A stretch of DNA of 64,000 bases. Source: Agarophyton chilense. Lineage: Eukaryota > Rhodophyta > Florideophyceae > Gracilariales > Gracilariaceae. A program made the translations under genes and the position numbers. The notes below the pieces were generated by a model. That model was not told the origin of the DNA and did no database searches. It was given only the letters and a program-made list of their open reading frames with translations. Shown piece by piece: positions 9,229-18,703 of this stretch (its first letter is position 1; each line of letters opens with the position of its first letter). The stretch covers positions 372,001 through 436,000 of the forward strand of contig JARGXX010000033.1 in NCBI GenBank assembly GCA_030374765.1. Reading direction: 5' to 3'.

Positions 9229-11049
9229 ATGATAAGAACGGATCCCTGGAAGCGCCGCCGCGATGGCCACCGCGAACCGCTCTTCGATCGATCGCTTCAA
9301 TGGGTTCGCTGGGCCTCAGAGACAACCTTGTCTCGTCCTGAAGTCCCAATAGGACTCGGAAAAGTAGCCACATGGCTACGAGATGTCGCAGACATCGAAG
9401 AGTGCTTCCGCTCATACACCTTCAGAGAGATGGCTAGCCATCCTTCATCGGACCTGACCGTGTGGGGTCGCCGTCACTTCTTGCAGCTGCTAATCGAACG
9501 ACGAGCGCGTCTTGCCGCGTTCCGCCGCTTAATTTCCGATGACTTCATCGGCCGGGTAGACAACGAGTTCTACCGACGTCCGGCAGATGAGCCGTACGTA
9601 GCGAGGACGCTACGCGAAAGCTTCCTGAATAGGGTTGAAAGTTGGGCGGACGACCGCCCTCTGGTTCCCAAGCTTTGCTTGCCTTTCCCGTACCTCTACG
9701 AGGATGCTGAGGGGATTCCCTGGCTGACCACCTTCGAGGAAGTCCACAACGGCATGGGTGCCGAGGAGATTGAGCGCATCCTACGGAATCCGAAAATACT
9801 CCGTGTGCTGCCTCCGACGGTCATCCGTGACAACGGAGCCAATTGGGTCCTCGACCCCTGTAGGCGCGATGCGTCAGGCGAATTTGTCGCAAGGGTACTA
9901 CCTCCAATGGACGCTTGGCTCGACCAAATCATGACGTACACGCCACATTCTTGGCGACAATTCGAGCGCATGCGCCGACATAAGTACCAGGTTCTGGTAG
10001 CCTACCACCAAGTCGAGGTCGACTGCTTCCAGAAAGATGTCATCCGCGACATATCATGGCCTTTTCCATCGTGGTGGGAGGAAGTTGAAGTCCCGTACGG
10101 GTTCTTCAACGAAATTCCGCCGGTAGTCGTCTACCGTGGCTCATACTTCACCACGTATCCTGGATACCAAACAGTGCTCCGCACTGAATGGGCCTGCCCG
10201 GTGGCCCGCCATCTCATCTATGAGGCCCGCGCGGGTCGCTTATGGTGGATCCCTCCACCGGTACGCAAGGACATAAGAGATCTTAATCTCACTGGCGTCG
10301 AGCCCGATCTGGCTGATGACGAGCGACGCAACGCCGAAGCGAAGAATCTGGAGACTCTACTCGAATTTATCGACAAGACCTGGTGGTCTTCTCTTCCAAA
10401 AGACGGGGTGTTTCCTGACTTCCCTGCGACGCCACGCGTCCAAATGTGTGGCGCAATGCGCCCTGCCCACAACGATGGAGCAACTCCAGTGCATTGCGGC
10501 TGTGATTGGGTTGTCTTCAACCCAATCCTTTGGACTCTGGACATTCCAGAACAATACCTAGTCATCCATGACCAAGGAGGCAACCTCGTTGTGGAGAATC
10601 CGCGGGCGGACTTCATCGCTCCTCTCTCTGTAGGCCGGGTATCTACCTCGTCGAACTCGACGAAATCGGTACGCCTTGCAGAATGGCGTCGCCAACAACT
10701 AGCGAAGCTAGCCTCCGAACCGAAGGATGTCGACATGGTCGACCAACCGTTGGTTAAACGGCCAAAACTTGGATTGGTGCCCGCACCGCCAAGTGAGCTT
10801 GCAAAAGAGAACTCCGCTGCAGCTCTTCTGGATGCCCTCAAGGCCTACGGGGTGACGAGCCTTGCTCAACTCCAGGCCAGGATGGCCAACAACCCTTCGT
10901 CAACGCCGGGACCCGCTGCAGTAGCCGCACCAACCACTTCGACTACGGGGGCTATCCCTGATATCAGCAGCACTGCCGTGCCTACAGGGCCGTCGACGGC
11001 CCCTGGGGACGAACTCCTAGATAGTGAGGAGGAATTATCTCCAGTGTAG
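9229..11049 (+). CDS. Antisense-encoded conserved retrotransposon protein (606 aa), unknown function
   Basis: The frame is fully open, starting 105 bp inside the E1 3' LTR and convergent with pol, which ends 175 bp beyond its stop. No known domain is recognised. I see no signal peptide or clear membrane helix, so it does not look like an envelope protein. The core is rich in Trp, Tyr, Pro and Arg. Residues about 290-345 contain PPVVVYRGSY, then RTEWACPVARHLIYEAR, then LWWIPPPVRKDIRDL, followed later by DWVVFNP. The same order of blocks occurs in the antisense frames of E2, E4 and E5. The C-terminal 130 residues are low-complexity (Ala/Pro/Thr/Ser-rich) with a basic KRPKL stretch and an acidic end. 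Antisense frames between integrase and 3' LTR are known in plant Tat-lineage elements such as Grande and RIRE2. Regulation of sense expression or a structural role is only a guess. Confidence 0.85.
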   Translation: MIRTDPWKRRRDGHREPLFDRSLQWVRWASETTLSRPEVPIGLGKVATWLRDVADIEECFRSYTFREMASHPSSDLTVWGRRHFLQLLIERRARLAAFRRLISDDFIGRVDNEFYRRPADEPYVARTLRESFLNRVESWADDRPLVPKLCLPFPYLYEDAEGIPWLTTFEEVHNGMGAEEIERILRNPKILRVLPPTVIRDNGANWVLDPCRRDASGEFVARVLPPMDAWLDQIMTYTPHSWRQFERMRRHKYQVLVAYHQVEVDCFQKDVIRDISWPFPSWWEEVEVPYGFFNEIPPVVVYRGSYFTTYPGYQTVLRTEWACPVARHLIYEARAGRLWWIPPPVRKDIRDLNLTGVEPDLADDERRNAEAKNLETLLEFIDKTWWSSLPKDGVFPDFPATPRVQMCGAMRPAHNDGATPVHCGCDWVVFNPILWTLDIPEQYLVIHDQGGNLVVENPRADFIAPLSVGRVSTSSNSTKSVRLAEWRRQQLAKLASEPKDVDMVDQPLVKRPKLGLVPAPPSELAKENSAAALLDALKAYGVTSLAQLQARMANNPSSTPGPAAVAAPTTSTTGAIPDISSTAVPTGPSTAPGDELLDSEEELSPV

Positions 11050-11224
11050 CTGTCCAAACCTTCTTTTCATAAAACAAATGCGTTCCCTTGAACACCTGCT
11101 TGCCTCCTTTGCTCTATCATTCCAGTAGGTTAGCCATCTAGCGAGTGTGTTGGGATTGGTACGGGGTCTGCTCCAGCCGCAATAGCGGGGATCCCGCACA
11201 GGTCCAACAGTTTCAGTGTTTTGT

Positions 11225-12034
11225 TTACACTTGCAAGTTTGCCTCAGCGGGTTCCACTAGGTCATGAGTGGAGCCATGGTTAGCTCGCAGAAGTATCTCA
11301 TCCCGGTCGGGGACGCTGATCTTCCGTCGTCGGCAGTAGCGAGCCACGAGGTTCCACGGCAGGCTATCAGCGGTGTGGAAGGTGTCTTCCTCTGCTGTAT
11401 ATCCGAGCCACCGAACTTTGTACTCGCGTTTCTCCGCCGCTCCCTGGGTATGACCCACTATCTTGTCTATGACGCTTTCGTCATCTCCCGTCACCCCGGG
11501 CGGCTTAGACGCCCCAGTGACCACGTGGTCCAAGTTATGACGCTCCTCGAGTCCATCGTTCTCAATAAGAACCGTGTGGTTTTCCTCGTCACCGCTGATG
11601 ACCTTGTAAGGTCCAACGACCTTTCGACTCAATTTACGGGAGATCTTCTCACCTGGAACCTCTGGCTCCCTAAGGTCTAAGTGCCTCCGCAGGTACACAT
11701 AAGTACCGGGTTCCGGCATTCGCTTCTCAACGACGCGAGCATCGTACTGCTGCTTGTAGCGTTGCTGCGCTTTAGTTAAGGCACCGGTCGTGCGCGACAG
11801 CAGTTGACGCAGCTGTGTCAAAAACTGCATCTTAATCTCGCGAAGAGCCTTCCCTTTTAGGGTTCCGAGTCTCTGTAGAGCCAGCGGCTCTGGGGCGTTA
11901 GCAAGTACCACCTCGAACGGGGAATGGCCCGTGCTAGAATGGACTTGTGTATTGTACCCAAAGGTCAGCGCATCGCTGTAAAGGTCCCAGTTGTGCTGAT
12001 GCTCAGCAACATAATGCCTCAAGGCAGACAACAT
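11225..12034 (-). CDS. pol: E1 pol: integrase C-terminus and chromodomain
   Basis: This continues the integrase frame after a TGA at 12038-12040. It begins MLSALRHYV, the stretch that follows the catalytic Glu helix, and has a GPYKV (GPY/F) module at about residues 145-150. A chromodomain follows (about residues 185-245: SVIDKIVGHTQG, then YKVRWLGYTAEEDTF, then RYCRRRK). Chromodomains direct integrase to modified histones and place E1 among chromoviruses. The usual W-E-P of the chromodomain is replaced by F-H-T, so histone binding may be weakened. Confidence 0.85.
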   Translation of the reverse strand: MLSALRHYVAEHQHNWDLYSDALTFGYNTQVHSSTGHSPFEVVLANAPEPLALQRLGTLKGKALREIKMQFLTQLRQLLSRTTGALTKAQQRYKQQYDARVVEKRMPEPGTYVYLRRHLDLREPEVPGEKISRKLSRKVVGPYKVISGDEENHTVLIENDGLEERHNLDHVVTGASKPPGVTGDDESVIDKIVGHTQGAAEKREYKVRWLGYTAEEDTFHTADSLPWNLVARYCRRRKISVPDRDEILLRANHGSTHDLVEPAEANLQV

Positions 12035-12037
12035 GGT

Positions 12038-12934
12038 TCAGTTGAACCTCTCGACTTGACCGTTGGTCTGCGGATGGTACGTGGACGTGAAGAGGTTCTT
12101 GATGCCAAGGATTTGGCAGGCGATCTGAAAGAACTTCGAGGCGAAGTTAGATCCATTGTCCGACAGGACAGTGACGGGTGGTCCGTAGACAAACACCCAA
12201 TGGGTGCAGAACGCCCTTGCAATTGCGAACGCATCGGTGTTCGACAAAGGGATGGTCTTCGTCAACTTTGTGAAGCGGTCACAGATCCCCAGCAAGTAAC
12301 GATTACCTCTACTCGTAGTCTGAAGTGGCCCCAGGATGTCGATCGCGACACTTTCCAGCGGTGCGGTCGCCGGGAACAGCTTCAATCGGGAGCTTTTTCT
12401 CAGGAGAGAAATCCTCTCCTTCACACACGAGTCACACTCGTTGACCAAACGGTACCCATCGGCGGCCATGCTTGGCCAGTAATAGCGTCGACGCATCGTG
12501 GCGTACATCCTTCGTCCTCCCGGGTGTCTTGCGACACCGGGGTAATGATGCATATGCATCACGCGCTCCCTTAGCGATTTTAGTGTGAGCACCTGCTCGC
12601 TTTGATCTATTCTAGCTTTGCGGACTAGTACTCCATCGTGGTCCGTGTACACACGGAATTTGGGGTCATGGAGAGACCGTTCTCTCATGTCCTCACAGAA
12701 CGAGTCTGTGGCTTGCTCGCCGAGCAATTCTTCTAGCGAAACCGCCGTAAGCTCATGTTCTTCAACGTCGAGGGCGGCATCCCAAGGATGCGAGGCATTG
12801 CAGAACGTGATGCTCGGGCCTGTAGCCTCCGACTCACACACAAAACAGGGTATGTCTTCTGAAGGTCTCATAGCGGTCTCACCATCTGTGGGCATGCGCT
12901 CTAAGTAGGGCCGTAATATGGTCAGCGCCCACAC
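12038..12934 (-). CDS. pol: E1 pol: RNase H end and integrase catalytic core
   Basis: Residues about 90-135 carry the zinc-binding H-H-C-C module (HHYPGVARHPGG, then CDSC). The DDE core is intact: VAIDILG, LSDNGSNF and GQVERFN. The frame then meets TGA where RFNRT is expected, which fits one CGA-to-TGA change. At the N-terminal side the sequence passes from RPYLER directly to MPTDGE. About 58 residues of RNase H present in E2 (from the T-D-H motif to the A-D-A-L-S-R motif) are absent, without a frame change. Confidence 0.9.
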   Translation of the reverse strand: MWALTILRPYLERMPTDGETAMRPSEDIPCFVCESEATGPSITFCNASHPWDAALDVEEHELTAVSLEELLGEQATDSFCEDMRERSLHDPKFRVYTDHDGVLVRKARIDQSEQVLTLKSLRERVMHMHHYPGVARHPGGRRMYATMRRRYYWPSMAADGYRLVNECDSCVKERISLLRKSSRLKLFPATAPLESVAIDILGPLQTTSRGNRYLLGICDRFTKLTKTIPLSNTDAFAIARAFCTHWVFVYGPPVTVLSDNGSNFASKFFQIACQILGIKNLFTSTYHPQTNGQVERFN

Positions 12935-12949
12935 AACTGCGATACATTC

Positions 12950-14131
12950 TCACTCCGTAGTGGAGTATCTCCTCTCGGTGGCGGACAAGGTCCGGCTCCA
13001 ATACCCAACTGGATGATGGATTTCGTTATGAACTTGCGTCAAGACGCAACCAATCTGGCCAGCACTGGCATCGGTCTCCACCGTAAACGGGCGGTCTGCC
13101 CTTGGTAGCTTTAAAACTGGCGCGTGCGTCAGTGCTTGCTTAAGCATTTCGAACGCTTCTAACTGCTCAGCTGTGAGCTGCGGCAATCGAGGTGAAACCC
13201 CTTTCTTCGTAAGCTCCGTCAGCGGTGCAGCAACTTTCGCGAAATTTCGCACAAAACGTCGGTAGACGTTGCACATTCCGAGAAAGGATCGAACTTCAGT
13301 CTGCCTCGCAGGTGGTCGCGCCTTCTGGAGAGCCTCAAGGTTCTTCGTGGCAACTTCCAACAGGCCCGGTTTGATTACGTGGCCAAGGTAATCTACTGAC
13401 CTCCGAAAGAAGTGACACTTCTTCAACTTCAGGGTTAACCCTGCGTTTCTGAGAACAGTGAGTATCTCGTCCACATGTCGTATGTGTTCGTCCGCATTTT
13501 TGGAGAAGATGATGACACCATCAATATACACCAGGCAACATTGCCATTTGAATCCTGCTAGCAGGATATCCACGATTCTCTGGAACGTTGCTGGGGGGTT
13601 GCAAAGCCCAAAGAGCATACGAGTGAACCTATAGGTCCCTGCGTGACACGTGAACGTGGTTTTGTCCTGATCTTGAGGCGCGACGGACAGTTGCCAATAC
13701 CCGCTATTGTAATCTAGCGTGGTAAAGAACTGGGCCTCGCCCAAGCTGTCAAGACACTCTTCTATGCGGGGTAGGGGATAGGTATCTTTCACGGTAAGGG
13801 AGTTGAGGCGCCTATAATCTACGCAGAAGCGTAGGCTTCCGTCGGGTTTCGGAACAAAGACAACTGGGCTTGCCCACTCTGACCTGGCCGGTTCGATGAC
13901 ACCTGCATCAAGCATACGCTTAACTTCGGCGAACTCGTGTTCTCTAATCTTCGGTCCAGCTCGATAAGGCTGCGAGTGAACAGGGGTTGCCCCTGACATC
14001 AACTTGATCCGATGAGGAGGTCCTCGAATCTCTCCAAGCTTACCGCTCCACATGTCTTCATGCTTACCAAGCATCTCTTTCACGGCACGCTGCATCTTTG
14101 GCGAGATCTCCAAGAGATCTATCGAGTCCAA
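12950..14131 (-). CDS. pol: E1 pol: reverse transcriptase and start of RNase H
   Basis: Ty3/gypsy RT. WASPVVFVPKPDGS, then FCVDYRRLN, then TTLDYNSGYWQ (first catalytic Asp), then FGLCNPPATFQR, then the active-site box reads VYIDGVIIF. The second Asp of YxDD is Gly (GAT to GGT), which should abolish polymerase activity. The tether and RNase H begin at about residue 330 (VETDASAGQIG). It ends at a TGA in the E-x-E-C-I-A-V-V-W-A motif and the frame continues unchanged. It is in frame with the protease segment upstream, separated only by TAA 14240-14242. Confidence 0.9.
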   Translation of the reverse strand: MDSIDLLEISPKMQRAVKEMLGKHEDMWSGKLGEIRGPPHRIKLMSGATPVHSQPYRAGPKIREHEFAEVKRMLDAGVIEPARSEWASPVVFVPKPDGSLRFCVDYRRLNSLTVKDTYPLPRIEECLDSLGEAQFFTTLDYNSGYWQLSVAPQDQDKTTFTCHAGTYRFTRMLFGLCNPPATFQRIVDILLAGFKWQCCLVYIDGVIIFSKNADEHIRHVDEILTVLRNAGLTLKLKKCHFFRRSVDYLGHVIKPGLLEVATKNLEALQKARPPARQTEVRSFLGMCNVYRRFVRNFAKVAAPLTELTKKGVSPRLPQLTAEQLEAFEMLKQALTHAPVLKLPRADRPFTVETDASAGQIGCVLTQVHNEIHHPVGYWSRTLSATERRYSTTE

Positions 14132-14239
14132 GAGGCTCGTTGGAGGCTCGGTCGTCTGCGACTCTCTAGTGTCACATGCCGGGTGTGGCCTGAGGTTTCC
14201 GGGTTCCGGTTCCTCGGGTTGTCGATCGTGCAGGATTGC

Positions 14240-15109
14240 TTAGATGTCTGACGGGCGCTGCGGAACAGCACGACCAAGGACTTGTCCTTTACAAAGCGTC
14301 ACTTCGTGACGAGCGAAGTTGGCGACAATAACTCTGAACGGTCTGTTGCTGCGAACGTTCGCGACGCCATTCGCCAGACGAACGCGATATTTGTCGAAGA
14401 GCTTCTCTTCTGGCTGGAGGAAGAAACTTTCTCCATCGGCGCACCTCGCCCAGACGATGGTTTCAGAGCTAGGAGAAAGGGCTATCTTCCGTGCAACGTG
14501 AATATGTCTGCAATGGTAGAAGGGGTCCTTCTTTAGCTTCTTTCCCTCACCCTTCGGTGGCGTGTGACGCCAATCAGATGCCGGTCGTCGGTATATCGAA
14601 ACAGATGAGCAGTTACTCATATATAGGGTCCCTCTTTTAGGGTGGATAGCGTCAACATGCTTATCGATGAAATCACATCCTAGGATCAAGTCTGTACTCA
14701 GACGTTCGGCGACCAGGAATGGCACGCGTGCCAGATAATCCGCGATGCGGACGGTTAGCACGGTGGTGCCGCGTATTTTGAGGGCATGCCCTCCTGCGTC
14801 GTTAAGTCCGAGGGACTTCTGAGCGGGTGCCAATGGGGTTATCCTCAACCCCGGAACTGCATCCTGGTGGATGAGGTTAGGAGCGGCCCCTGTATCCAAT
14901 ACGGATAAAACCTCCATGGCATCGTCTTTGGTAAAGCCCACACGGGCTACAACTTTGTAGTTGAAACGTCCTATTTTGAGGACGGGGTCCTGTTGCGGCG
15001 TAACAACTTCTGCACACTTGTCTAATAGACACTTGGTAACGATTTCGTCACCTTCGTCTCTGATATCCGGAGTCTTAGAAGAAGAGACTTGGGCCTCTAA
15101 GTCCGGGGG
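14240..15109 (-). CDS. pol: E1 pol N-terminus: retropepsin-like protease
   Basis: The aspartic protease motif LDTGAAPNL is followed by the flap-side ILGCDFID (I-L-G-x-D). The frame is -1 relative to gag and overlaps the gag end, since no stop is seen back to about 15109. That implies frameshift or reinitiation. It closes with TAA where the RT linker continues in the same frame. The protease would process the Gag and Gag-Pol polyproteins. Confidence 0.85.
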   Translation of the reverse strand, partial: PPDLEAQVSSSKTPDIRDEGDEIVTKCLLDKCAEVVTPQQDPVLKIGRFNYKVVARVGFTKDDAMEVLSVLDTGAAPNLIHQDAVPGLRITPLAPAQKSLGLNDAGGHALKIRGTTVLTVRIADYLARVPFLVAERLSTDLILGCDFIDKHVDAIHPKRGTLYMSNCSSVSIYRRPASDWRHTPPKGEGKKLKKDPFYHCRHIHVARKIALSPSSETIVWARCADGESFFLQPEEKLFDKYRVRLANGVANVRSNRPFRVIVANFARHEVTLCKGQVLGRAVPQRPSDI

Positions 15110-17415
15110 ACGTTTCCCTCATCTTGGGGCTCAGCGTTGTCCTTGCGACGGACCTGGGGTTGCGCGGACACCGCGCTAGGTCGTAGGGCCTGGTATCCTC
15201 TTCGTGGAGGCGTGAGTCCTGCCACGAAGTAGACCATCGCCGGCATCCTTGCCGCTATCTCTGGAGAGGCCTCCATTATACGCTGTCGAGCCTGCGCTCG
15301 CATGGGCGGAGTGATCCACTCGCAATCAGCGACCACGTGGTCGGGATTGGCGCATAAGTAACAAGCTCCGTAAGCTTCGCGTCGCGGCGCATGCTGGCTC
15401 CGCCGGAGCCTTCGATCAACCCATCCAACGCGCTTGGGCTGCGCCCACTCCTCCATACGGGTGTTATAGTTTGACACTACCAGAAGCGCGGGGTCACTTT
15501 GTCCCAACGGGTGAGATTGCGGAAGGGTTTCCGCCTCTGTTGTGCTACAACTGTAGCTTGGGTCCGTAGGTGGACCCTCTACATCGGTGCCGATATGCAG
15601 TATGGCGTCGTCGCCAAGATTACGGCCTGTTAGAGCCGTATCGGTGGAAAGGGTCGTACCCTCCAGTGACATCACCGGTGCCTTAGCCTGATACGGCTTA
15701 ACATTCAACGGATGCCTGAGCGGTTGCGTCAGCCGTGACGTATGTCCATGAGACATAGCCAATTCAACCACAGCGTCCAAGGTCGTAAATCGATCGCGGT
15801 GGAGCTGGCGGTCTCGTGTCACACACGAAGCGACGCTGGGCAAGAGCCCTTCGATAAAGGAAGCAATTTGCTCTTCCTGTGAATAAACCCCACCAAGTCT
15901 CGAGAACTTCAGGCGGACACGCTGTGCGAAAGACTGCTCAGTCTCACCAGCCCTCTGGCGTAGTAATCGGAGATCACGTACTAGATCCTGGATATACTCA
16001 TCCTTCGCGTAGCTGCGTAGCAGCCATTGGATAGCCTCTGGCCATGACTTGATTCCCGTGGAGGAATCGTCAATCGCGTCCACGTGCAAAGCACTGTCGT
16101 ACGCTATACGGGCATTGCCCGTCAGGAAGTACGGGAGTACTAACTTTGCCATACCTTCGGAGATGCCGTTGTTATTGGCCTCGCGTTTGAACGCGGCTGA
16201 AAAGTTCAGGACTGACATAGGATCTGCTCCGTCGAACCGACGGTTCGCCATGGTGGTATTGAACCGCTTGACCATAGAAGCGACACGTCGCTTAACTTTC
16301 GAGCTCTCGCTTGTTTCTCGATTATCTAACCGATATGTCTTGTACGACAAGACTTTCTTGAAGCGGCTATTAGCAGGGTTAATCTCTGCAAGATTGTGCT
16401 TCCGCAAGTCCGCACCGGACTCTGAGCTCGAGGATGATATATCATCCGTGGACGAAGATTCCGAACCGGATTTGCGCTTCACCTTAGGGCGTTTGCGCTC
16501 CTGCTTGGCTCTGGAAGCCCTGGGCTTGTGTGAGGGAACCTCACCTTCTGATGGAGAAGTACCATGCTTCATAAGGAATTCTACATGGCCTTGCTGGGCA
16601 GCTCGTTGGAACTCTAGGTCCTCGACCTTCTTGTCCAGGTTGACAATTCGAGTCTCTAGGCCCTGGAGCTCCTGTCCATTAGAAGTGACACCTCCTCGTT
16701 GTGTGGCATGCAACACCTGGCGGGGGTTCTCGACCGCAAGAAAAGATTGAAGGCGTTGTTGCAGCGCAGCTTGCACTTCACCTACAACCTTTACAGTTAG
16801 TTCGGCGAGTCGAGCTTCGAGGGATTCCCTCCAACTCCGCTCAGCCTCGTTAACCTGCTGGGTCACGAGCCTGGGCACGAGGTCTACGACCTCGGCAACG
16901 ACGAGCTGTCGGACTTGCACCGGTACTACGTCCATTGGAGGTCTTGGGGATGGAGTTTCATCCACGTTGATAGGAATTCCTCCCGTGGGTGGGGCATGAA
17001 GACCTTTTTCAGGGGGAAACACTTTACTGGGACGAACGGTATCAGTCTTCGTAGACTGTTTGGCTGGGGGGTCCAGCCTCGGTAAGGGAAGGGGAGTGAA
17101 CTCCACCCTAGGCGAGGTAGCAAGAGCTACCGATGGTGTGTTCACTAGCACACTAGGACCTGCAGGTCCGGAGGAAGAAGGTTCTTCCACGACTGGGGAG
17201 GGTGAGGAGGCTGCATCTCTCGCAGTCGCTGACTGCACCTCCCCGGGCGTCGGGCCATGGGCTAACTGGGCAACTCGGAAAAGTGTCGAGCGTTTGCTTC
17301 CGCTGAGTGCTGAGGCGTCGTTCTTTATAGAACTAGCCTCTCGACCACTGACCGAAACGGACTGATTGTCGTTCGAAGTCGAACGCCTGAAGAAAGCACC
17401 TGATCGGGTGCTCAT
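15097..17415 (-). CDS. gag: E1 gag polyprotein (772 aa)
   Basis: It starts at ATG 17413-17415, about 80 bp after the PBS. The N-terminal third is Pro/Ser-rich, then a predicted coiled coil (about residues 190-280) and an acidic/basic low-complexity stretch. A capsid-like region follows (about 340-560; SWPEAIQWLLRSYA, GETEQSFAQRVR), and one CCHC zinc knuckle CYLCANPDHVVADC lies near residue 690. The long disordered N-terminus makes it larger than most gypsy gags. It is intact in this copy, so E1 may still supply Gag although its Pol is dead. Confidence 0.88.
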   Translation of the reverse strand: MSTRSGAFFRRSTSNDNQSVSVSGREASSIKNDASALSGSKRSTLFRVAQLAHGPTPGEVQSATARDAASSPSPVVEEPSSSGPAGPSVLVNTPSVALATSPRVEFTPLPLPRLDPPAKQSTKTDTVRPSKVFPPEKGLHAPPTGGIPINVDETPSPRPPMDVVPVQVRQLVVAEVVDLVPRLVTQQVNEAERSWRESLEARLAELTVKVVGEVQAALQQRLQSFLAVENPRQVLHATQRGGVTSNGQELQGLETRIVNLDKKVEDLEFQRAAQQGHVEFLMKHGTSPSEGEVPSHKPRASRAKQERKRPKVKRKSGSESSSTDDISSSSSESGADLRKHNLAEINPANSRFKKVLSYKTYRLDNRETSESSKVKRRVASMVKRFNTTMANRRFDGADPMSVLNFSAAFKREANNNGISEGMAKLVLPYFLTGNARIAYDSALHVDAIDDSSTGIKSWPEAIQWLLRSYAKDEYIQDLVRDLRLLRQRAGETEQSFAQRVRLKFSRLGGVYSQEEQIASFIEGLLPSVASCVTRDRQLHRDRFTTLDAVVELAMSHGHTSRLTQPLRHPLNVKPYQAKAPVMSLEGTTLSTDTALTGRNLGDDAILHIGTDVEGPPTDPSYSCSTTEAETLPQSHPLGQSDPALLVVSNYNTRMEEWAQPKRVGWVDRRLRRSQHAPRREAYGACYLCANPDHVVADCEWITPPMRAQARQRIMEASPEIAARMPAMVYFVAGLTPPRRGYQALRPSAVSAQPQVRRKDNAEPQDEGNVPRT

Positions 17416-17496
17416 GACTGGGTCCGGGTGACGACTTGGGCAAAAAGACGAGTATCTCCTTGAATTTGAAGAAGTGAGACTGCGTAGTCTCTTGTG

Positions 17497-17515
17497 TTTC
17501 TAAGTCGGGAGACCA
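17497..17515 (-). other. E1 primer-binding site
   Basis: On the minus strand TGGTCTCCCGACTTAGAAA begins four bases inside the 5' LTR. The same motif follows the 5' LTRs of E2, E4 and E5. It would pair with a tRNA ending CGGGAGACCA, as some eukaryotic tRNA-Tyr do; the tRNA identity is not proven. Confidence 0.8.
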
Positions 17516-17519
17516 GAAA

Positions 17520-18698
17520 TGTAACGCAATGCGCTACTCGAAAGACCAGCCGCGGGCAGCGAGAGCTACGCACAGGCAGAGCCTGGAAAGCCGGGGTCGG
17601 CTATCTGGCCCTAGAGTCCGCAACGACTCAAGAGAGGCGTCGTCTCACAGGCGAGGAGTGTCGACTAGACACAGACTCCTATCGTTCCACAGGAGCTCTT
17701 GGCGTCCGGAAGACGTGCTCGGAGTGGTGTCGATCCGACACGAACCGAAGTGATCGGCCTGGATATACGCCGCGTATGACGAGTAGCCGGGGCGAGCCCC
17801 GGGATTGTACCAGAGCCCGGACGAGCGCCACGACCCTAACGTCGGCAACGACGCACCAACCACTTCCCCCAACGGGTGGCGATAACAAAGCAGGGCAAGC
17901 CCTGAGATTGTACCAGCGCTCAGACGAGAGCGTCTGCTTGGCTATGCCGACTGGCGCCACAAAGTGGTAATCACTCACACCCAACGGGTGACGATAGCAA
18001 AGCAGGGCAAGCCCTGGGATTGAACCAGCGCCCAGACGAATGCGCCTGCCTGGCCTTGCCAGATACACCTGGAAGTGATACTCACTTATCCGAGGCTCCC
18101 GATCCACCCCTCGGTAACCAACGGATACGGGCCTACAATCTGCTCGGGCAGTAGAACTGCCAGCGGTCCAATAGACCGAGCGAAAGTGCAATGCGCCACG
18201 CGGCGACCGATGGCCGTGAGGGCAAGGACTGGACGGGGAATTCTCGATAGGCTAAAACGCGAGAGATACCTCTGCAGCAGTTGATCAGACTGCTGCCTGT
18301 CTTGTCGGCGTCGACTGGGAACGAAGGTCTGATAACCCTATAGTCTCAAGACACGAACTAGTAGTTCGGAGGCGTCTCTCGCCTCTTGGACTTTACTTCG
18401 GTCTAGCCCCCGGCGACCCGGCGCTCAAGTACCGCCGGCCGCTTAGCAGTTAGCCATTACGATATATTACAACTAATAAATACAATTAAAAATTACAAGG
18501 CAGCAGTGCAGAGCACTGTATGGTGCCAACCACACGAAGTAGCTGCCGGCCATTGCCACACGTATGACACCTAGCGCCATGCACGGTATTCCATCCTGGC
18601 GGTATGCCAGCTATTACGGCGTCGTCACTGCTTAGTGTAAGGAGGTCGGAGGAGGGTGGCTACTTGTCCTCAATAAGGGCCCGGCGCGTTGCGTCACA
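17520..18698 (-). repeat. E1 5' LTR
   Basis: The partner of 7950-9124; a few short indels explain the 4-bp length difference. It holds the same tandem 112-bp units. The sense promoter should lie here, but I could not pick a TATA box with confidence. Confidence 0.93.
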
Positions 18699-18703
18699 GA
18701 TAT

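Larger units (their letters stand above)
7950..18698 (-). mobile_element. E1: Ty3/gypsy chromovirus-type LTR retrotransposon with antisense gene
   Basis: A 10.7-kb element transcribed on the minus strand. LTRs of 1175 bp (left, 3') and 1179 bp (right, 5'), about 97% identical by eye, start TG and end CA. They are flanked by a perfect 5-bp duplication GATAT (7945-7949 and 18699-18703). The sense order is 5' LTR, PBS, gag, protease, RT, RNase H, integrase, chromodomain, then an oppositely oriented 606-codon gene, PPT, 3' LTR. Integrase after RNase H defines Ty3/gypsy. RT (YIDG in place of YIDD) and RNase H (internal deletion) are inactivated, so the copy is not autonomous. Confidence 0.93.

Noticed and set aside
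9229-11049. Antisense genes as retroviral-type envelope proteins
   Set aside because: Opposite strand, no signal peptide, no hydrophobic membrane or fusion segment, and no glycoprotein-like cysteine pattern.
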